A stretch of 64,000 nt of DNA. It comes from Lunularia cruciata (lineage: Eukaryota > Streptophyta > Marchantiopsida > Lunulariales > Lunulariaceae). Each line of letters opens with the position of its first letter. Positions within the stretch are counted from its first letter, which is position 1. The position numbers and the translations under genes were made by a program. The stretch spans positions 40,491,001 through 40,555,000 of the forward strand of contig OX419755.1 of NCBI GenBank assembly GCA_948567375.1, written 5' to 3'. The notes beneath the pieces were generated by a model. The model made no database searches. It was given only the letters and a program-made list of their open reading frames with translations, and was not told where the DNA came from. This document shows positions 19,715 through 32,237 of this stretch, one piece after another.

Positions 19715-22700
19715 AAATAGATTGTGTAACTATATCTCTATTTGATGTTGTACCAAGGTGATTTCCTTGAGAGTTTTGTAATTAAAATCAAATATAAGAA
19801 TATATATGTAGAAAATCTTATGAAATTTCATCTTCTCATCTCTTATAATATTTGGAACAATACTTAAGTATAGATCTCTTCTGTTTTTTTCCTCAAGTAT
19901 CATGGTAACTTATTAGGTTTCTTTAAATCCTTTGGCTTAACCAAAAAAATTCCATATATATAGGATGCACATGAAAATCAAACTTAAAGTCATCCTTATC
20001 CAAAGTGATCTCTTCCTCCATGTTTGTGTACACATCTAGAGCTCCTTGTCTTGAACATGATTTCAATAATAAGAAGATGGTTCATTTGAAATAGTGACAA
20101 GAAATGAAACTTAATGGTTTAATGGATCAATTATCAAGTATCCCTTATGCCATCAACTTATTATACAAGCTACTAAAAAATTTGGACTCCTAAGTAGAAA
20201 ATCATAGCTTGAATTCTTGAAGACTTAAATTTATGGATTTTAAATGTCATAATATATAAAATTTCTTTATCTATCATACTCATCAATTAAACTTATTGCT
20301 AGTTTGCTATGTTTATCGTAAGCAATACAAGTCTAAAAGGTATAATACAACTTCTTTTTATCAATCTCTTGGATACAACATTTACCATAGATCTTTTATA
20401 AGCAATTGCATCCTTGATGGTCTTACTATTCAACCTTAGATCATTTGAGGCATATTCACAAGCCTCTCATGGTGCTAGTATTGCATTTGCTACCACCAAT
20501 GATACAAAAACCTTCTTCTTTCTCTATTAAAACTCAAACTATCTATAAGTTCCTTTCAAAGTATGATTCAAATCTGTCAATTGGCTCACCTTGATGTTAG
20601 TATTGTGATTACCAACATACTTCATTATATATTATAATATTATATTTTAGTATATAATCCTCAAAGTTCAATCTTTTGAGTCTTTGTTTTTGATGGAGTT
20701 GGGTTGATAGTGCAAGTATTTAAGGTGGGTATGGTATTGGGCTTGTTAGATAAGAATCCTTGAGATGAATTTATATCTTTTGGAAAATAAACTCTTTTCT
20801 TTTCTTGTTACAAACAACTCCAAGTTAATAAATTTGAAATTCAAGTACTTTACCTTCTCATACTTGCTCTTGACCAGATCTATGGATCCTATCCTTTACT
20901 CCTATTTTTCAAGGGAGGTGCATGTGATTCTCACCTCCTCCTCCTTCTCTCTTCCTCATAACTCCTTCCTCCATGATAAGTAGAAGTTGCACAGTCCTTT
21001 GGATGCAACCTTCATCTCCACAAACAAAACAATTTCTATCTTTGAAATTTTTGCTAGTTAGCTTCTATATAGATAGTTATTGTAACCTCAGATGCTCTCC
21101 TAATACTCTAGTCTGCCTCTTTCTTCTCTCATAGTTGCAGTTTATTTCTCTTAAGATGCACAAGTTGCTTAATTATTATAGTTTGAAATGGAGCTTTATG
21201 TGGAGGTAGAAGAAGTAGAGCAACAAAAGGATCAAAAGCTCCATTATATTTATAGATTTTTGGAGGATAAAAAACTCCTTCACTAGCAAATCACCTCTTC
21301 TTCTTCTAAACTATCTTCCATATAAATTAAAATATTGATGGCCTTTATCTCTAGAAGGTTTAAGAAAACTCATATCTTACCTTATGTTGAATCTATAAAT
21401 TTACCACTCCTATAAAAGTAATGGTGAGTATGGGTATTGTCCCAATCATCATAGTCTCCATATCATCTCTATAACCCAATGTGGAATAAAAACTATAACT
21501 TATTCATTCATTTTAGATTTTCTCAATTTCTCTATACCCTCATGAGCAAACTAGACTTACTCATTAACCTTCTTGTAAATTTCTTCTAAAATGAATTTAT
21601 CAATAAGTAAAGTAGTTAAACTCTCTTTGAGACTCCTCTTTATCATATCTTTTTTTTGTATTCTAACTCATATTTTATAAAAGTTATATTCCAATAAAAT
21701 TCAAATAGCAATATAACCTACTTATTAATTTTCTCTCATTGTTGTTGTAAGCCTTTTAAAATTCTATTCCAAAGACCTCCATTCATGCAAAAGAAAATGG
21801 AAAGTTTTTAATCTTATCATCTTTTTACCTTTGTTTTTTAAATTTTTATTACTTTCTCTTTAAAAGACTTAGACTAAGGAAAGAAATAGGAGAATGGAAG
21901 ACCGGAGTTGAAGATCACATTGGGACACTTTTATGAGAGGAACTGCATGATGCCTAGCATGAGCTTGGGCTTTGATATTTATAAGGAGCATACAAGGCTC
22001 TTGAGAAGCTTCTAAAGAAGTTTTCTAAAGCTTTTTTCTTGGAGTGCAAGTCAAGTTAATTGAGAAGCTTCTCAAGAAACTTTCTTCTAGAAGTAGTCTA
22101 CTTGGCATGAAAGCTAAGCTATTTGGAAGCTTTACAAGAAGCTTCCTCCTAGAAGTCACCACTTGGCATGATGTTACCCAGTACTTGGAAGGTACCAAGT
22201 AGCATCTTAGATACTTCTAGAATATTTTAGGCTAATTTGACCTATTTGCTACTTTGTTAGCCTTGACTAACTTGCCAGTAAACTCTATATTTTTTCACTC
22301 TCCCTTTAAGAATAAAACCAAGATATGAATAAATCTAATTGACATAGATAATATGAGAAGGAGATTTTTCTTTAAAATCTTTATTTTATGGTCACATTCT
22401 AAAATACATATGTATGAAATCTTCATGGAAATCTTATAGATCAACTAAAAGACTATCTCTATCACTTATCTTAAGAACTATTGGGTGAAGGAATATTTCT
22501 TTGGGGTGGACTAAGTCTCTCTCCAAGATCTTCAACCAATATTTTGAAGAGTTTTATTGCACTATTACACTCAAGGCACTTTGGAAGTCTTTTCACTCCA
22601 TAAACCTCACAAAATTCCTTGGTTCTAAATCTCCTCCTTAATCTTGGTAAAAAAAATCCAACCTACAATCCCAAGTCAAGTAAGTATCTACTTTCATGCA

Positions 22701-23500
22701 ATATCTTGCACTCACAGCTCAATAAAGATAAATTGGCCTTATGATACTTCTCTTTAAAATTCATAAGTAATCAAATTTTGAGTTCTCTACAAAACTTGTT
22801 TAAATTGTATTCTAAATTCACTTTTATTCAAATCAGCCTCTATTATAACCTTATATAAGGTTCTTCAAAGGGATCTTTGGAAAACCTAATATAACCTCAG
22901 TTTCCACTTTTGATTGCAATTTATGCTCCAAAGATAAATATGCACACTCAAACTTAGTCTTGGTTATTCTCAAACTACTTGTGTATAAGAAAAAGAAACT
23001 TACAAAATGAACCCTTCCTCAAAATGTTAGAGACAAATCTCACTTCTCTTCAATTTCACAGAGATATGCAACACTTCAATTTTCCTCATATGCAAAATTT
23101 TAAAATAATTTAGTGATAAATAGGCTATCTTCGTGCCAAAATTTTTCATAGTTTGGGGTTCACATATCATCACAAATCTGGTTTAAAACAACTTTTTTGA
23201 CCCCAAATTCATGAAGTTTTCTAGAAAAATGTTCAATCTTAAATTTTTTTTCACAAAAGGTAGCCTATCTACCACTTCATCATCTTGGAAATTTTAGTTG
23301 AAATTCAATTCAAATTGAAGAAATGTGAATTTTGTACTAAAATTGATGGAATAGGTAGTTTTTTTTTAGAAAATTTACCTTATCAACTTCCAAAAATTCT
23401 ACCTTAATGTACATAATAGCTCCCTATACAAGTTCAAGTGGCTCAAATAGAGGAAAAAATATCCTATTATGTACAAAAATCTCATTTGTAATTGGAATTA
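19715..23500 (-). mobile_element. E7: decayed C-family gypsy remnant (RT N-terminus, protease/gag region)
   Basis: No open frame survives. The DNA runs parallel to the E4 remnant at 42270-44160: for example the block around 20010-20060 matches 42580-42640, 20390-20500 matches 42960-43100, and 21600-21690 matches 44050-44150. Orientation is minus. A solo LTR B interrupts it at 21859-22297. From 22298 to 23500 the homology cannot be tested inside the window because E4 has lost this part; leader or gag sequence is likely. Confidence 0.65.
21859..22297 (-). repeat. Solo LTR B inside E7
   Basis: A diverged copy of the B-family LTR (439 bp), with GAAGCTTC-type motifs and a TATTTATA core near 21979. 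The flanking 5-mers are TTCTC (21854-21858) and CTCTC (22298-22302), a near target duplication. No internal element sequence adjoins it. Confidence 0.75.
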
Positions 23501-23913
23501 TTGTAAACTAGAGTTTCCACAAAACCAAAGTAATTACCAAAACCTGTGGGTCTAATTACATAATAAATCTATATACTCTCACATGTATTATCATAATTTA
23601 AGGTCCACATTAGTCACTAGAAATATATTGGTGGTTAAGAGATAGGTACATCAAACTAATGTTAGCTATAACTAAGTTGGAGTATCTTTAGCTAAGTTAA
23701 TGTGTTAATACTAGATTGGACTCCTTAGTGAACTCTAAATTAGATTATATTAGAGTGGGAACTCTCACAAGAAGCTCATGCTAGAGTGTGACTTTGTAGT
23801 GGACTTTAAATTAGAGTATACTTGAGTATATCTAAGAAATATTTCCATCATGTACATTGAGTGATCAAATTGACTTGGTATAAAAGAGATGTCAAAATCC
23901 TATTGGCTAGAGA
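23501..23913. other. Unassigned AT-rich DNA before LTR C copy
   Basis: The words TTAGATTA and GTATACTTGAGTATA repeat between 23650 and 23840. There is no ORF and no similarity to the element families listed here. Confidence 0.3.
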
Positions 23914-24435
23914 TATAACACCCATTGGTCTGATGCATATATGCTTGATTGGAAAATTAAGCTTAGTATTATGAGTAGTTGAAATATGTTATTTGTATGG
24001 AGTTTGACTAAATTTCTAAATTAACCAAGATTAGTTGTAGTTAATTGTAGTGAAGATATAAGTGACTATTGTAGAAGAGTTAATAAGATTGAACACCACT
24101 ATTTTGGATTCTAATATATTGATCTTGTATTATTTATGGAGATTTGGCTTTGTGGAAAGAGTTGAGAACTCTTGTGTATACAAGTCTTTTGGTGCAATTT
24201 TTTTTATAGAGAAAGGCTCATGTAAGGGAATCCTTAATTTAGTTTTTGGGTTTAAAACAAGACTATGTGCTTATAGAGATTATATTTGTGAGTTTAGGTA
24301 TTAGTTTAGTCCTTAGACTTAACAAAGACTTACCTAGTAATTTGACTTATCCTTATAATTAGTAATATTTGTATATAATTATTTCACAAGTATATAATTA
24401 AAGAGTAGAAAGTACTTGATATCTTTATTTACCAA
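23914..24435 (+). repeat. Truncated LTR C, plus orientation
   Basis: It begins TATAACACCC and matches the E0 LTR through the GAGTTGAGAACTCTTG block and the TATA region near 24395. The match ends shortly after, so the last ~200 bp of the LTR is missing. No pol sequence adjoins it. Confidence 0.75.
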
Positions 24436-24528
24436 GTTAGGTGACCTTTGGTACTGGAGGTTGGACAAGTTAGAGAGAATTAACTTAACCTTAAAATATA
24501 TTGCAATTTTTAATTAGGAGACTCCTAG

Positions 24529-24983
24529 AGTAATAATATGGAGTAAGCAGATCAGTTAGCATAGGCTACTAAGCTAGTAAAATAAGCCAAATGTATTTAG
24601 GAATTGTAAGAATTTTCTAGAAGCATCTAGGCAGCTTCTTGGTCAAATGTTCTAGAAGCAATTTAGAAGCTTCTTAGTGCAAAGCTTCTAGCTATTTTCC
24701 AAGGATCAAGTAACTTGCACATGAAGTTAATGGCTAGCTTAGCTTGTACGCCAAGTAGACACCTTCTAGTAAGAAGTTTCCTTGGCAAATTCTTGGGTAG
24801 CTTAGCTTGCATTCCAAGAAGATGGCTTTGAGAGGGAAGGTTCTAAGAGCTTTGTGTTACTTTGCTATAAATACCCAAGCCTAAGGTCATGGTAGGCATT
24901 TGGAGTTCTTTGTAATTGAGAGTTTCAATATGACCTTACCTTCCATTCTTCTATTCTCCTATTTCTCTCCTTGGTATTTTACA
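24529..24983 (+). repeat. 5' LTR of E6 (family B)
   Basis: It ends TTTTACA and is followed by one base and the primer site. A TATA core (GCTATAAATACC) lies near 24870. Several GAAGCTTC-like motifs upstream of it are partly decayed. Confidence 0.9.
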
Positions 24984-24984
24984 T

Positions 24985-24996
24985 TGGTATCAAGAT
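24985..24996 (+). promoter_or_regulatory. E6 primer-binding site, initiator tRNA-Met
   Basis: TGGTATCAAGAT sits one base after the LTR. It matches the first eight bases of the tRNA-Met site and has decayed after that. Confidence 0.8.
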
Positions 24997-25005
24997 AGGA
25001 GTGGG

Positions 25006-25217
25006 ATGGATGGAACCTATAGACTACCAAATCAATCTCCACAAAATATTGAGATTTCTATATCTGTATGCTACAAAAGGACCATTTCCAAAAGTTCATC
25101 ACTTCTTACTTTGGCCAAGATTTTATGAATTTGGTCAACTTGTCCAATGAACCATTGATCCTTTAAATTGTTATTTGCATAGAGAAATCAATGTGTTCTA
25201 TTTATGTGTTAACCTAG
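25006..25217 (+). pseudogene. E6 leader ORF, degenerate
   Basis: It starts ATGGATGG like the E3 leader ORF and keeps the order of its conserved blocks: PNQSPQN, an FITS helix, FGQDFMN, EPLIL and SIYVLT. A frameshift lies near 25120 and stops follow. It is one of five related leader ORFs in the window; its role is unknown. Confidence 0.55.
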
Positions 25218-25884
25218 ATAATTGCAAGTAGATAGTTGATCAAGTAGTAGTCATGGTAGCAATGCTTACAGTTATTGTTTTTGTACAACAACAAATCAAG
25301 CATCTTGGTTGATTGTTGGAAGAGAGAGATTGTGATAAGCAAAAACAAGAGCAATTGGATAGAGCAACATTTTGAGAAGGAGAAGATTATCTTTGATTCT
25401 CAAAACAAAAGGTATTGGAAGGCAAGAATCTATCTAGTCTAGTATAGAAATTTATGTTTTATTGTGAATGTTATTCTAAAGCCCTAAATCTCTACATGAT
25501 ATAAGATAAATTCTCTTGGCTTCAAGTCAACTAGATGGAGTAGCAAAATTATGGTGAGAATTCCAAGTGGAGAAAACTCAATGGCCATTTGTTGCTCCAA
25601 CTTTGACATGAAAAGACTTCAACAGTGTAGTCATTGGGCAATTCCAATTAGTGAATGTTGCACAAGGTTGGTTGGCACAATTAAGATGAATTTTCTCAAT
25701 GAGAAGTTATTTTTCTCAATTTCAAAATGTTACATTCTTCATGATGCTTATCCTAAACAAAAAAGAAGGTGAAATTTTAGATAGGTTATGAGAGGCTTGA
25801 ATTTGCACATCAAATTAGAAATAACCATACATAAACCCAAGCATCAAGAAGAAACCATGTAGATGGCTAAGTGCTTGGCCTCCT
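25218..25884 (+). pseudogene. E6 gag, truncated by E4
   Basis: Gag-like coding similarity runs in broken frames, for example the block around 25490-25720 that parallels E5 at 47800-48020. Only the fragment 25551-25772 stays open (73 codons). The sequence stops mid-gag at 25884, where the E4 LTR begins. No CCHC knuckle is reached. Confidence 0.6.
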
Positions 25885-26618
25885 TGTTACCACTAGATAT
25901 TCTTGACCTATGAGCTGGCCTATCAATTAATGGAGATGAAGTTCTTTTGGCTATTAATCACATCATGTACCCCATCATGGACTAAGAAGGCAAGGAATAC
26001 CAACTCCATCACACTCCTCATAGGATAGAACTCTAAGGCACCTCCAAGACTTAAGGCATTGCTCACTAGAGAACTTAATGAGAGAAAAATAGCTGCAAAT
26101 GAAACAATGATGAGTACCTTCTCACCCCTAGCTTATATAATTGTGAAAAAGTTACACACCAAAACTCTTAATTATTAGAGTAACTCAAATTACTAGGCTA
26201 AAAAGTAACATAAAGACATAAATTCTAAAAGAATATCCAAGCACGTGGAAATTAGCCAATGAGTAATTGGTCTTATCCTCATCTACCTACTAGGTCAAGG
26301 ATTATTGCAGATGGGCTGTATTTAGACTATGAAAAATCTGCACCAACAAGGCTTGTGAGCCCAAGAGTTCTCAACTCTTTCCTCAAAGTCAAATAACTAG
26401 GAATAATACCAAGTCAATACAATAGAAGACAAAATAGTGATGCTCACTCTTTTCCCTTCCTCTAGAATAGTTCACCTTTATCTTAGCTAGGACTAACTCT
26501 AGCTAATCCTAACTAATATAGGAAATTAGCTAAACTCCATATAGATAGTATTTTTCCACTACTTGCAATACTAAAATTAATATTCTATTAGAGTATGCAT
26601 GCACCAATAGGTGTTAGA
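25885..26618 (-). repeat. 3' LTR of E4 (family C)
   Basis: In element orientation it starts TCTAACACC (one change from TGTAACACC) and ends GTGGTAACA. It aligns with the E0 LTR over its whole length. A TATA-like AATTATATAAG lies near 26135. Confidence 0.8.
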
Positions 26619-28214
26619 TTTACTTGTTAACGTAGATTTCACTTTGTCCTTGGAATGAAGATCTTTTACCTTCTTTGATACAAGTTCAACTTATCTTGGT
26701 TAATCCTATCAAAGTGTCTTCTTCTCAACTCCTTGAGATCATAAGTATAATTACCTCATACCTTCTCCACTATGAAAGGTCCAAAATACTTAGGCAAGAA
26801 CTTATTTTGCATGCTCTAGAATCAAATGGAATAAAAAAGTGTTACCCAATCACCTTCCTTGAAGAGCTTCACCTCCTTCTTATCTTATCTCTTGTCATAG
26901 CTCTCCTTTTGTTTCATTTGGGTTTGCTCCACTCATACCATAGCATCTGCTGATGCCTCCTCCAATTCCATGGGTTGCTCCTACCTTTACTTCTCTACAT
27001 CATCCCCTTGTGCCTTCTCCAATTTCCTAAGAATGCTTAGAAAAATAAAAAGATCAAAGTGAAGAAATAAAGCAAAATCAATGCTATACAAAATGAAATG
27101 GAGAATATCTAGTGGATGTCTTCATGGTTGTCTTATACTCCCACAAAACCGCATGAATCCTCTTGTCCCAATAATGTTTTATCCCTTCTATTTCTGCATC
27201 TTTGGCTAGTATCATGTGCAAGGTTTGATTGGTTCTCTTTGCCAAGCCATTGGAATTCGGCTTATAGGAGGAAGTCACTCCATGTGTGATAGAGAAATGT
27301 CATAGCATGGTTGTAGTGATACTTGCTATAAACTCTCTTCTTCTATCAAAAAGCAACTCCAAAGGGCACCTAAACCTAGTGATGATGCACTCATAAAGAA
27401 ATCTACCAACTTCATCTTCTTTCTTGTCTCTAAATGATCTAGCCTCAACCCACTTGGTAAGGTAATTAATAAAAAAACACAATATACCAATTGTTCCTTG
27501 GGGTTCTATTGAGAGGACCTACAAAGTCAATTCTCCATTTCTCAAAAGGTCATAGCAATAGAATTGATCTAAGAGGTGGAGTGGAAATAGAATTTCTAGC
27601 ACATGCTTGACAAACATTGCAAGTTTTGCAATAATTACAATAATCTTGGAAAATCATTCTCCAATGGTAACTTGCATCTAGAATCTTGAAAGTGGTCACC
27701 TTTCTTGCAAAAGGACCTCCACACACCAAACCATCATGAAACTCCTTTATGAGTAGGATAGACTCTTCCTTACCCATCACTCCTTGGTGAAAAAGTAGAT
27801 CCTCCACCATTGTGTAAGGTTTAGATCTTGCTACAAGAGCCTTCATCTCCCTAGTATGCATCCCATCCAAATAGTTACTTCTTGTAACAAAGTCCACAAT
27901 CTCCTTGTACTCCAATAGAACCACTTGAGTGATTGAGATTGTCATGAGTGCTTCATTCAAGAAAGAATCATCCACTAGCTCAACTCCATCATGATCATAG
28001 GCTCTAGATAACAAAATCAACATTTTTTTGTTTCTTCCTTGGCCTATCCTATTAGTGTAATCATACTTGGACAAGAGTATTATCCACCTTGCTAGCCTCC
28101 CCTTCACATATGGCTTGTTGAAGATGTACTTCCAAGCCTTGTGATCTATGACAATGGTGGCCCTCTCTCCAATCAAGTAGTGTTGAAACTTCTTGAGACC
28201 AAAAATCACTACTA
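26619..28214 (-). pseudogene. E4 pol: RNase H C-terminus and integrase
   Basis: Homologous to E0 pol, in several frames. The longest open part (27550-28209, 219 codons) has VIDHKAWKYIF, an RNase H end with one shifted stretch, and the zinc finger ending CKTCNVCQAC. Integrase core pieces follow at 27300-27482 (NYLTKWVEAR) and 27084-27278 (GLAKRTNQ, where the catalytic Glu is Lys). The second catalytic Asp survives in LLFDRRREF, but the flanks are decayed. The upstream end is cut where the E3 LTR begins. No chromodomain is present. Confidence 0.85.
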
Positions 28215-28626
28215 TGAAATACTGAGACTGAGGAGGGAAATAGGAGAATGGAAACTCACATTAGGACACTTGAATGTGGGAAAACTCCAAATGCCTAGCA
28301 TGAGCTTTGGCTTTGGTATTTATAGGTAGCATACAAGGCCCTTGAGAAGCTTCTCAAGGAGCTTCCTCAAGCCGCTTTCTTAGAGTGCAAGCCAAGTTAA
28401 CTAGGAAGCTTCCTTCTAGAAGCCGCCTACTTGGCATGCGAGCTAAGCTAGTTGGAAGCTTCTAGAAGCTTCCTTGTAGGAGCTACTTACTTGAGGTGCA
28501 AGCTAAGCTAGCCGGGAAGCCTCCCAAGAAGCTTCCTAGATACTTTTGGAATATTCTAGGCTAATTTTTCTTATGTGGTACTTTGTAAGCCCGACTAACT
28601 TTCTCGCTAAACTCCATATTGTTACA
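28215..28626 (-). repeat. 3' LTR of E3 (family B)
   Basis: On the plus strand it reads TGAAATACTGAGACTGAGGAGG...TATTGTTACA. It carries a perfect four-unit GAAGCTTCTAGAAGCTTC at 28455-28472 and a TATTTATA core near 28317. The adjoining polypurine tract (minus strand GGCGGAGGAATA, 28627-28638) confirms it as the 3' LTR. Confidence 0.9.
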
Positions 28627-29044
28627 TATTCCTCCGCCGCTAGTTGGTGACGTCCTCATCGCCTGTGAAGCTACGATGGATGGCCGTATGTGCATTTTGG
28701 AGGTGAGAAAGAGGTTCCCATTTGGCATCATGAAGTGGATACCCTTTCCAAAGGACCTTGTACTCCGTATGTTGGTGACGGCCTTGTTGAATATGGCGAC
28801 GCGCAAGGATACAATCAAATTTGTACTCCTCATGATCATTGATAGCGACAGGAAGAGGGGGAGGTTGGACTCAAGACAAAAAGGAAGAGGGGTTAGGAAC
28901 ACAGGGTTTCAACTTGGAAACATGAAAGATAGGATGGATACGCAAGTGACAAGGCAAGGCAAGACCATAAGCAACAAGAGAGACAATTTGGGTGATATCA
29001 AAGGGTCCTATCCAATTAGGTACAAGTATACGAACTTGGGTATC
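28627..29044 (-). pseudogene. E3 integrase tail and chromodomain
   Basis: The integrase C-terminus has PCHLRIHPIFHVSKLK. A degenerate chromodomain follows, recognisable from GKGIHF..MMPNGN, which is the frame-shifted form of the usual W-x-GYP...ATWEP block. The reading frame is broken at least twice. The polypurine tract and LTR lie directly downstream. A solo LTR A is inserted at the upstream end (29045). Confidence 0.75.
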
Positions 29045-29548
29045 TATAATACCAAGAGCTAGCCATATGATCTAGATGTGAAATTTGGTTTGGTAACATC
29101 TAGAATGATGTTATATATGATGGTCAAAATAGATCAGATAGAAGTATCACCAAAAGAGTACTTCTACTAATAGAGCAGAAACCAAAATACACTTCAAAAC
29201 CTTAGAACCAATAGCTAGACATATGATTTAAAGGTGAGAATTGGTTTGGTAACATCGGGAAGGATTTTACACATGATGGAATTAACAGATCAAAAAGAGA
29301 TATCACCAAAAGGGGACTATAACTAATAGAGTAGGAACCAAAATATGCCTAAAATCTTTGAAGGTAATTTTGGAGGCCTAAACGGATGAATTAGGCCTCA
29401 TAAATACACAAACCCCCCTAAAGCACAGTCTAGCCTCCCCTCCCCCTGCTTTGCCTCATTGAGGGCTTTCCAATGGTACCTTACTCATGTGATTTTGAGA
29501 TTCCTATAGGAAGATTCCCTAAAAGATTCCTTCCGGTCAAAGCTTGTT

Positions 29549-29974
29549 TGTAAAAGACCAAAACCGAGGAGAGAAATAGGAGAATGAAAACTCACATTGG
29601 GACACTTGAATGAGGGAAAACTCCGAATGCCTAGCATGAGCTTTGGCTTTGGTATTTATAGGTAGCATACAAGGCCCTTGAGAAGCTTCTCAAGAAGCTT
29701 CCTCCAGCCGCTTTCTTAGAGTGCAAGCCAAGTTAACTAGGAAGCTTCTCAAGAAGCTTCCTTCTAGAAGCCGCCTACTTGGCGTGCAAGCTAAGCTAGT
29801 TGGAAGCTTCTAGAAGCTTCCTTCTAGAAGCTACTTACTTAAGGTGCAAGCTAAGCTAACCGGGAAGCTTCCCAAGAAGCTTCCTAGATACTTTTGGAAT
29901 ATTCTAGGCTAATTTGTCTTATATGCTACTTCGTGAGCCTGACTGACTTTGTCGCTAAACTCCATATTGTTACA
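29549..29974 (-). repeat. Solo LTR B inside solo LTR A
   Basis: A 426-bp B-family LTR (plus-strand reading TGTAAAAGACC...TTGTTACA) with a perfect TTGTT target duplication at 29544-29548 and 29975-29979. It contains eight GAAGCTTC motifs and the TATTTATA core. It is the innermost and probably youngest layer of the nest. Confidence 0.95.
29803..29820. promoter_or_regulatory. Perfect heat-shock-element-like array
   Basis: GAAGCTTCTAGAAGCTTC is four contiguous alternating GAAnn/TTCnn units, the form bound by heat-shock factors in eukaryotes. In element orientation it lies upstream of the TATA box. The same array is at 28455-28472, and a three-unit form is at 41440-41453. Confidence 0.55.
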
Positions 29975-30219
29975 TTGTTTGACTAACCAGATAGGACCTA
30001 GACCAACATGTTACCCATCCAAGTAAGTAATCCAAGGGTGGAGCTTGCTGACATGTCACCTATCTGTATGCCTAATCCTATGGTGGAGCTTCCTTGGAGG
30101 AGATCCTCTTTGTCTATACAATAAAGACAAGGTGCTCCTTTGGGGCACCAAATGTTGAGTGTGTAATTTGAGTTTGTAATTTTTGTTTCTCTCTCTTCTC
30201 TTGTCCTCAGAGTATTACA

Positions 30220-32237
30220 ATATCAAGTGGGAGAAAGAGGTTACTAGAGGATAGCATGACTTTATCACCGACTTCAAAAGTGAGATCCCGACGATGGTGA
30301 TCTGCATATTGTTTTTGGCAATTCCGAGCAACAAGGAGGTGAGACTTGGCTTGTTGGAGAGATTGTGATATAGTGGTCAAGAATGTGGAAGTATGAGGAA
30401 CCTGAGATGGAGGGGGAGCAAGAAGAGAATTTGGAACAAGTGGATCTTGGCCAAAATTGAGAAAGAAATGAGAAAATCCGGTGCTTGCCTGTTTGGAATT
30501 GTTGTAGGTAAATTCTGCAACTGCAAGACATTCATCCTAATTGGAATGGTAGACATTGACAAAGGCACACAACATATCCTCCAATGTATGATTTGCATGT
30601 TTGGTTTGGCCATCAGTTTGAGGATGATAGGCCATGGATAGAGCAAGCTTGGTGCCGAGTATCTAGAAGAGTGCTTGCCAAAACTTCTTGGTAAATCAAG
30701 GATCACGGTTGGAGATGAGTACACATGGCATCCCATGATGCTCAAAGACATTGTCAAAGTAGATTTGCGCTAAGGTTAGAGCATCCATTGTATCACAGGT
30801 TGGTGCCAAGTGGATTTGCTTATAAAGCTTATCCACAAACACCATGATTGCGGTGTGTCCTTGTTTTGGCTTTGGCAAGGATGTGATGACATCCAATCTC
30901 ACATGCTCCTAGTAAGCGGATGGAATGGAAAGTAGTTGAAGGAGTCCACTCGGCTTCTGGTTGCTGGCCTTGTTACGTTGGTAACTCTCACACAATTGGA
31001 AAAATTCTTGAACATCTTGTGTCATGTTGGGCCACCACCATTGATGTTGGAGGGTACCCAAGGTCTTGTCCACACCCATGTGACCAACAATGGGTAAATC
31101 ATGGGCTTCTTGAAGGCGTACAAGTTGAAGATCACATTTAGCTCAAACATAGATCCAATCCTCATGGAATAAAAGGCCCTCCTTAATGGAGAAGGAGTTT
31201 TACTCCTTATTGCATGCCGTAAGGCGACCATGTACCATTTGGAAGAAGGGATCTTGGTGTAGAGTTGACTGAAACTCATTTTGGACCTTGGAGTCAAATG
31301 ACACTGTTGAAATTGCCATTGTGATGAGAGGAAGAGACTTCAAATCAAGTCGTCATGCTAAAGCATCAAGGATGACATGGAACCAACCTGGTTTGTACTC
31401 AAGTTTGATGTCATACAGTTAGAGTTGTTCCTCCCATTGATGATGTTAACTCTTCATGTGTTCCAAGTATAAGGTCTGCAACAATGGTTTGTGATCAGTT
31501 TGCATAATCACTTGTTTCCCCAAGAGGTAATGCCTCCATACCTTGGTGGTGTATACCATTGCAAGTTGTTTTTGATCTCAAGCATAGAAGTTTTGTTCAG
31601 CTGTATTGAGTCGGTGAGACACAAAGGCAATGGGATGGAGTCCATCTAGGAATTTTTGTTGTAGCACGGCTCCAATTGCAAAGTTAGAAGCATCAAAATC
31701 AACCACATAGGGTAGTTGAGGATCATATGGTTGAAAAATGGGTCTTGAAGATACTATATACTTTAACTTCTGGAATGCTTCTTCATGCTTGGTGGTCCAC
31801 TAGAAGCTCAAGTTCTTTCCCAAGAGGTCAGTCAATGGTGCAGCCACATGAGCATAATAATGGATGAACCGTTGGTAAAAACAGGCCAATCCATTAAATG
31901 TATGTACTTTTGTAGCATCCTTCGCGGTAGGCCAATCAGTAATGGCCTTGATTTTCTCTTCTTCCATCTTGATCCCCTCTGATGAGATCTTATGATCTAA
32001 GAAGGTAACCTCCTTCTACTAAAATGCACACTTTGACTTCTTGCAATAAAATTTCCATTGTCGTAGTTGTCTTAGGACTTCTTGCACATGATTCAAATGT
32101 TCTACCTTTGTCTTACTATAAATTAAGATATCATCCAAGAACACCACTACGGTCCAATCCAATAGTCCATCCAACACTCAATGCATTTGATCTATGAAGA
32201 TTGCTGGAGCATTAGTGAATCCAAAAGGTAGAACTCT
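30220..32237 (-). pseudogene. E3 pol: RT C-terminus, RNase H, integrase
   Basis: Coding similarity runs through several broken frames. From high to low coordinates: the RT palm box with FLDD (about 32130-32150), connection, RNase H (LLGKQVIMQTDHKPLLQT near 31500), the integrase zinc finger (HDLPIVGHMGVDKT near 31080-31110; its last Cys is Tyr) and the core at 30696-30902. There the first Asp is kept (RLDVITSLPK), but the second is Asn (LISNRDP). Many stops separate the parts. The order is the usual chromovirus order. Confidence 0.85.

Larger units (their letters stand above)
29045..30219 (+). repeat. Solo LTR A inside E3
   Basis: An A-family LTR in plus orientation, starting TATAATACC (TG changed to TA) and ending GTATTACA. 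Without the nested LTR B and its duplication it is 744 bp, the same size as the E1 LTRs. The flanking 5-mers are GTATC (29040-29044) and ATATC (30220-30224). No internal element sequence is present, as expected after recombination between two LTRs. Confidence 0.9.

Noticed and set aside
29650-29890. Regularly recurring GAAGCTTC looked like a CRISPR-type repeat array
   Set aside because: Spacing is irregular, the repeats are 8-bp palindromes and the whole stretch is an LTR found at several sites. The context is eukaryotic.
30393-30641. Plus-strand open frame within E3 integrase
   Set aside because: Antisense to the integrase coding sequence of E3; no independent support.
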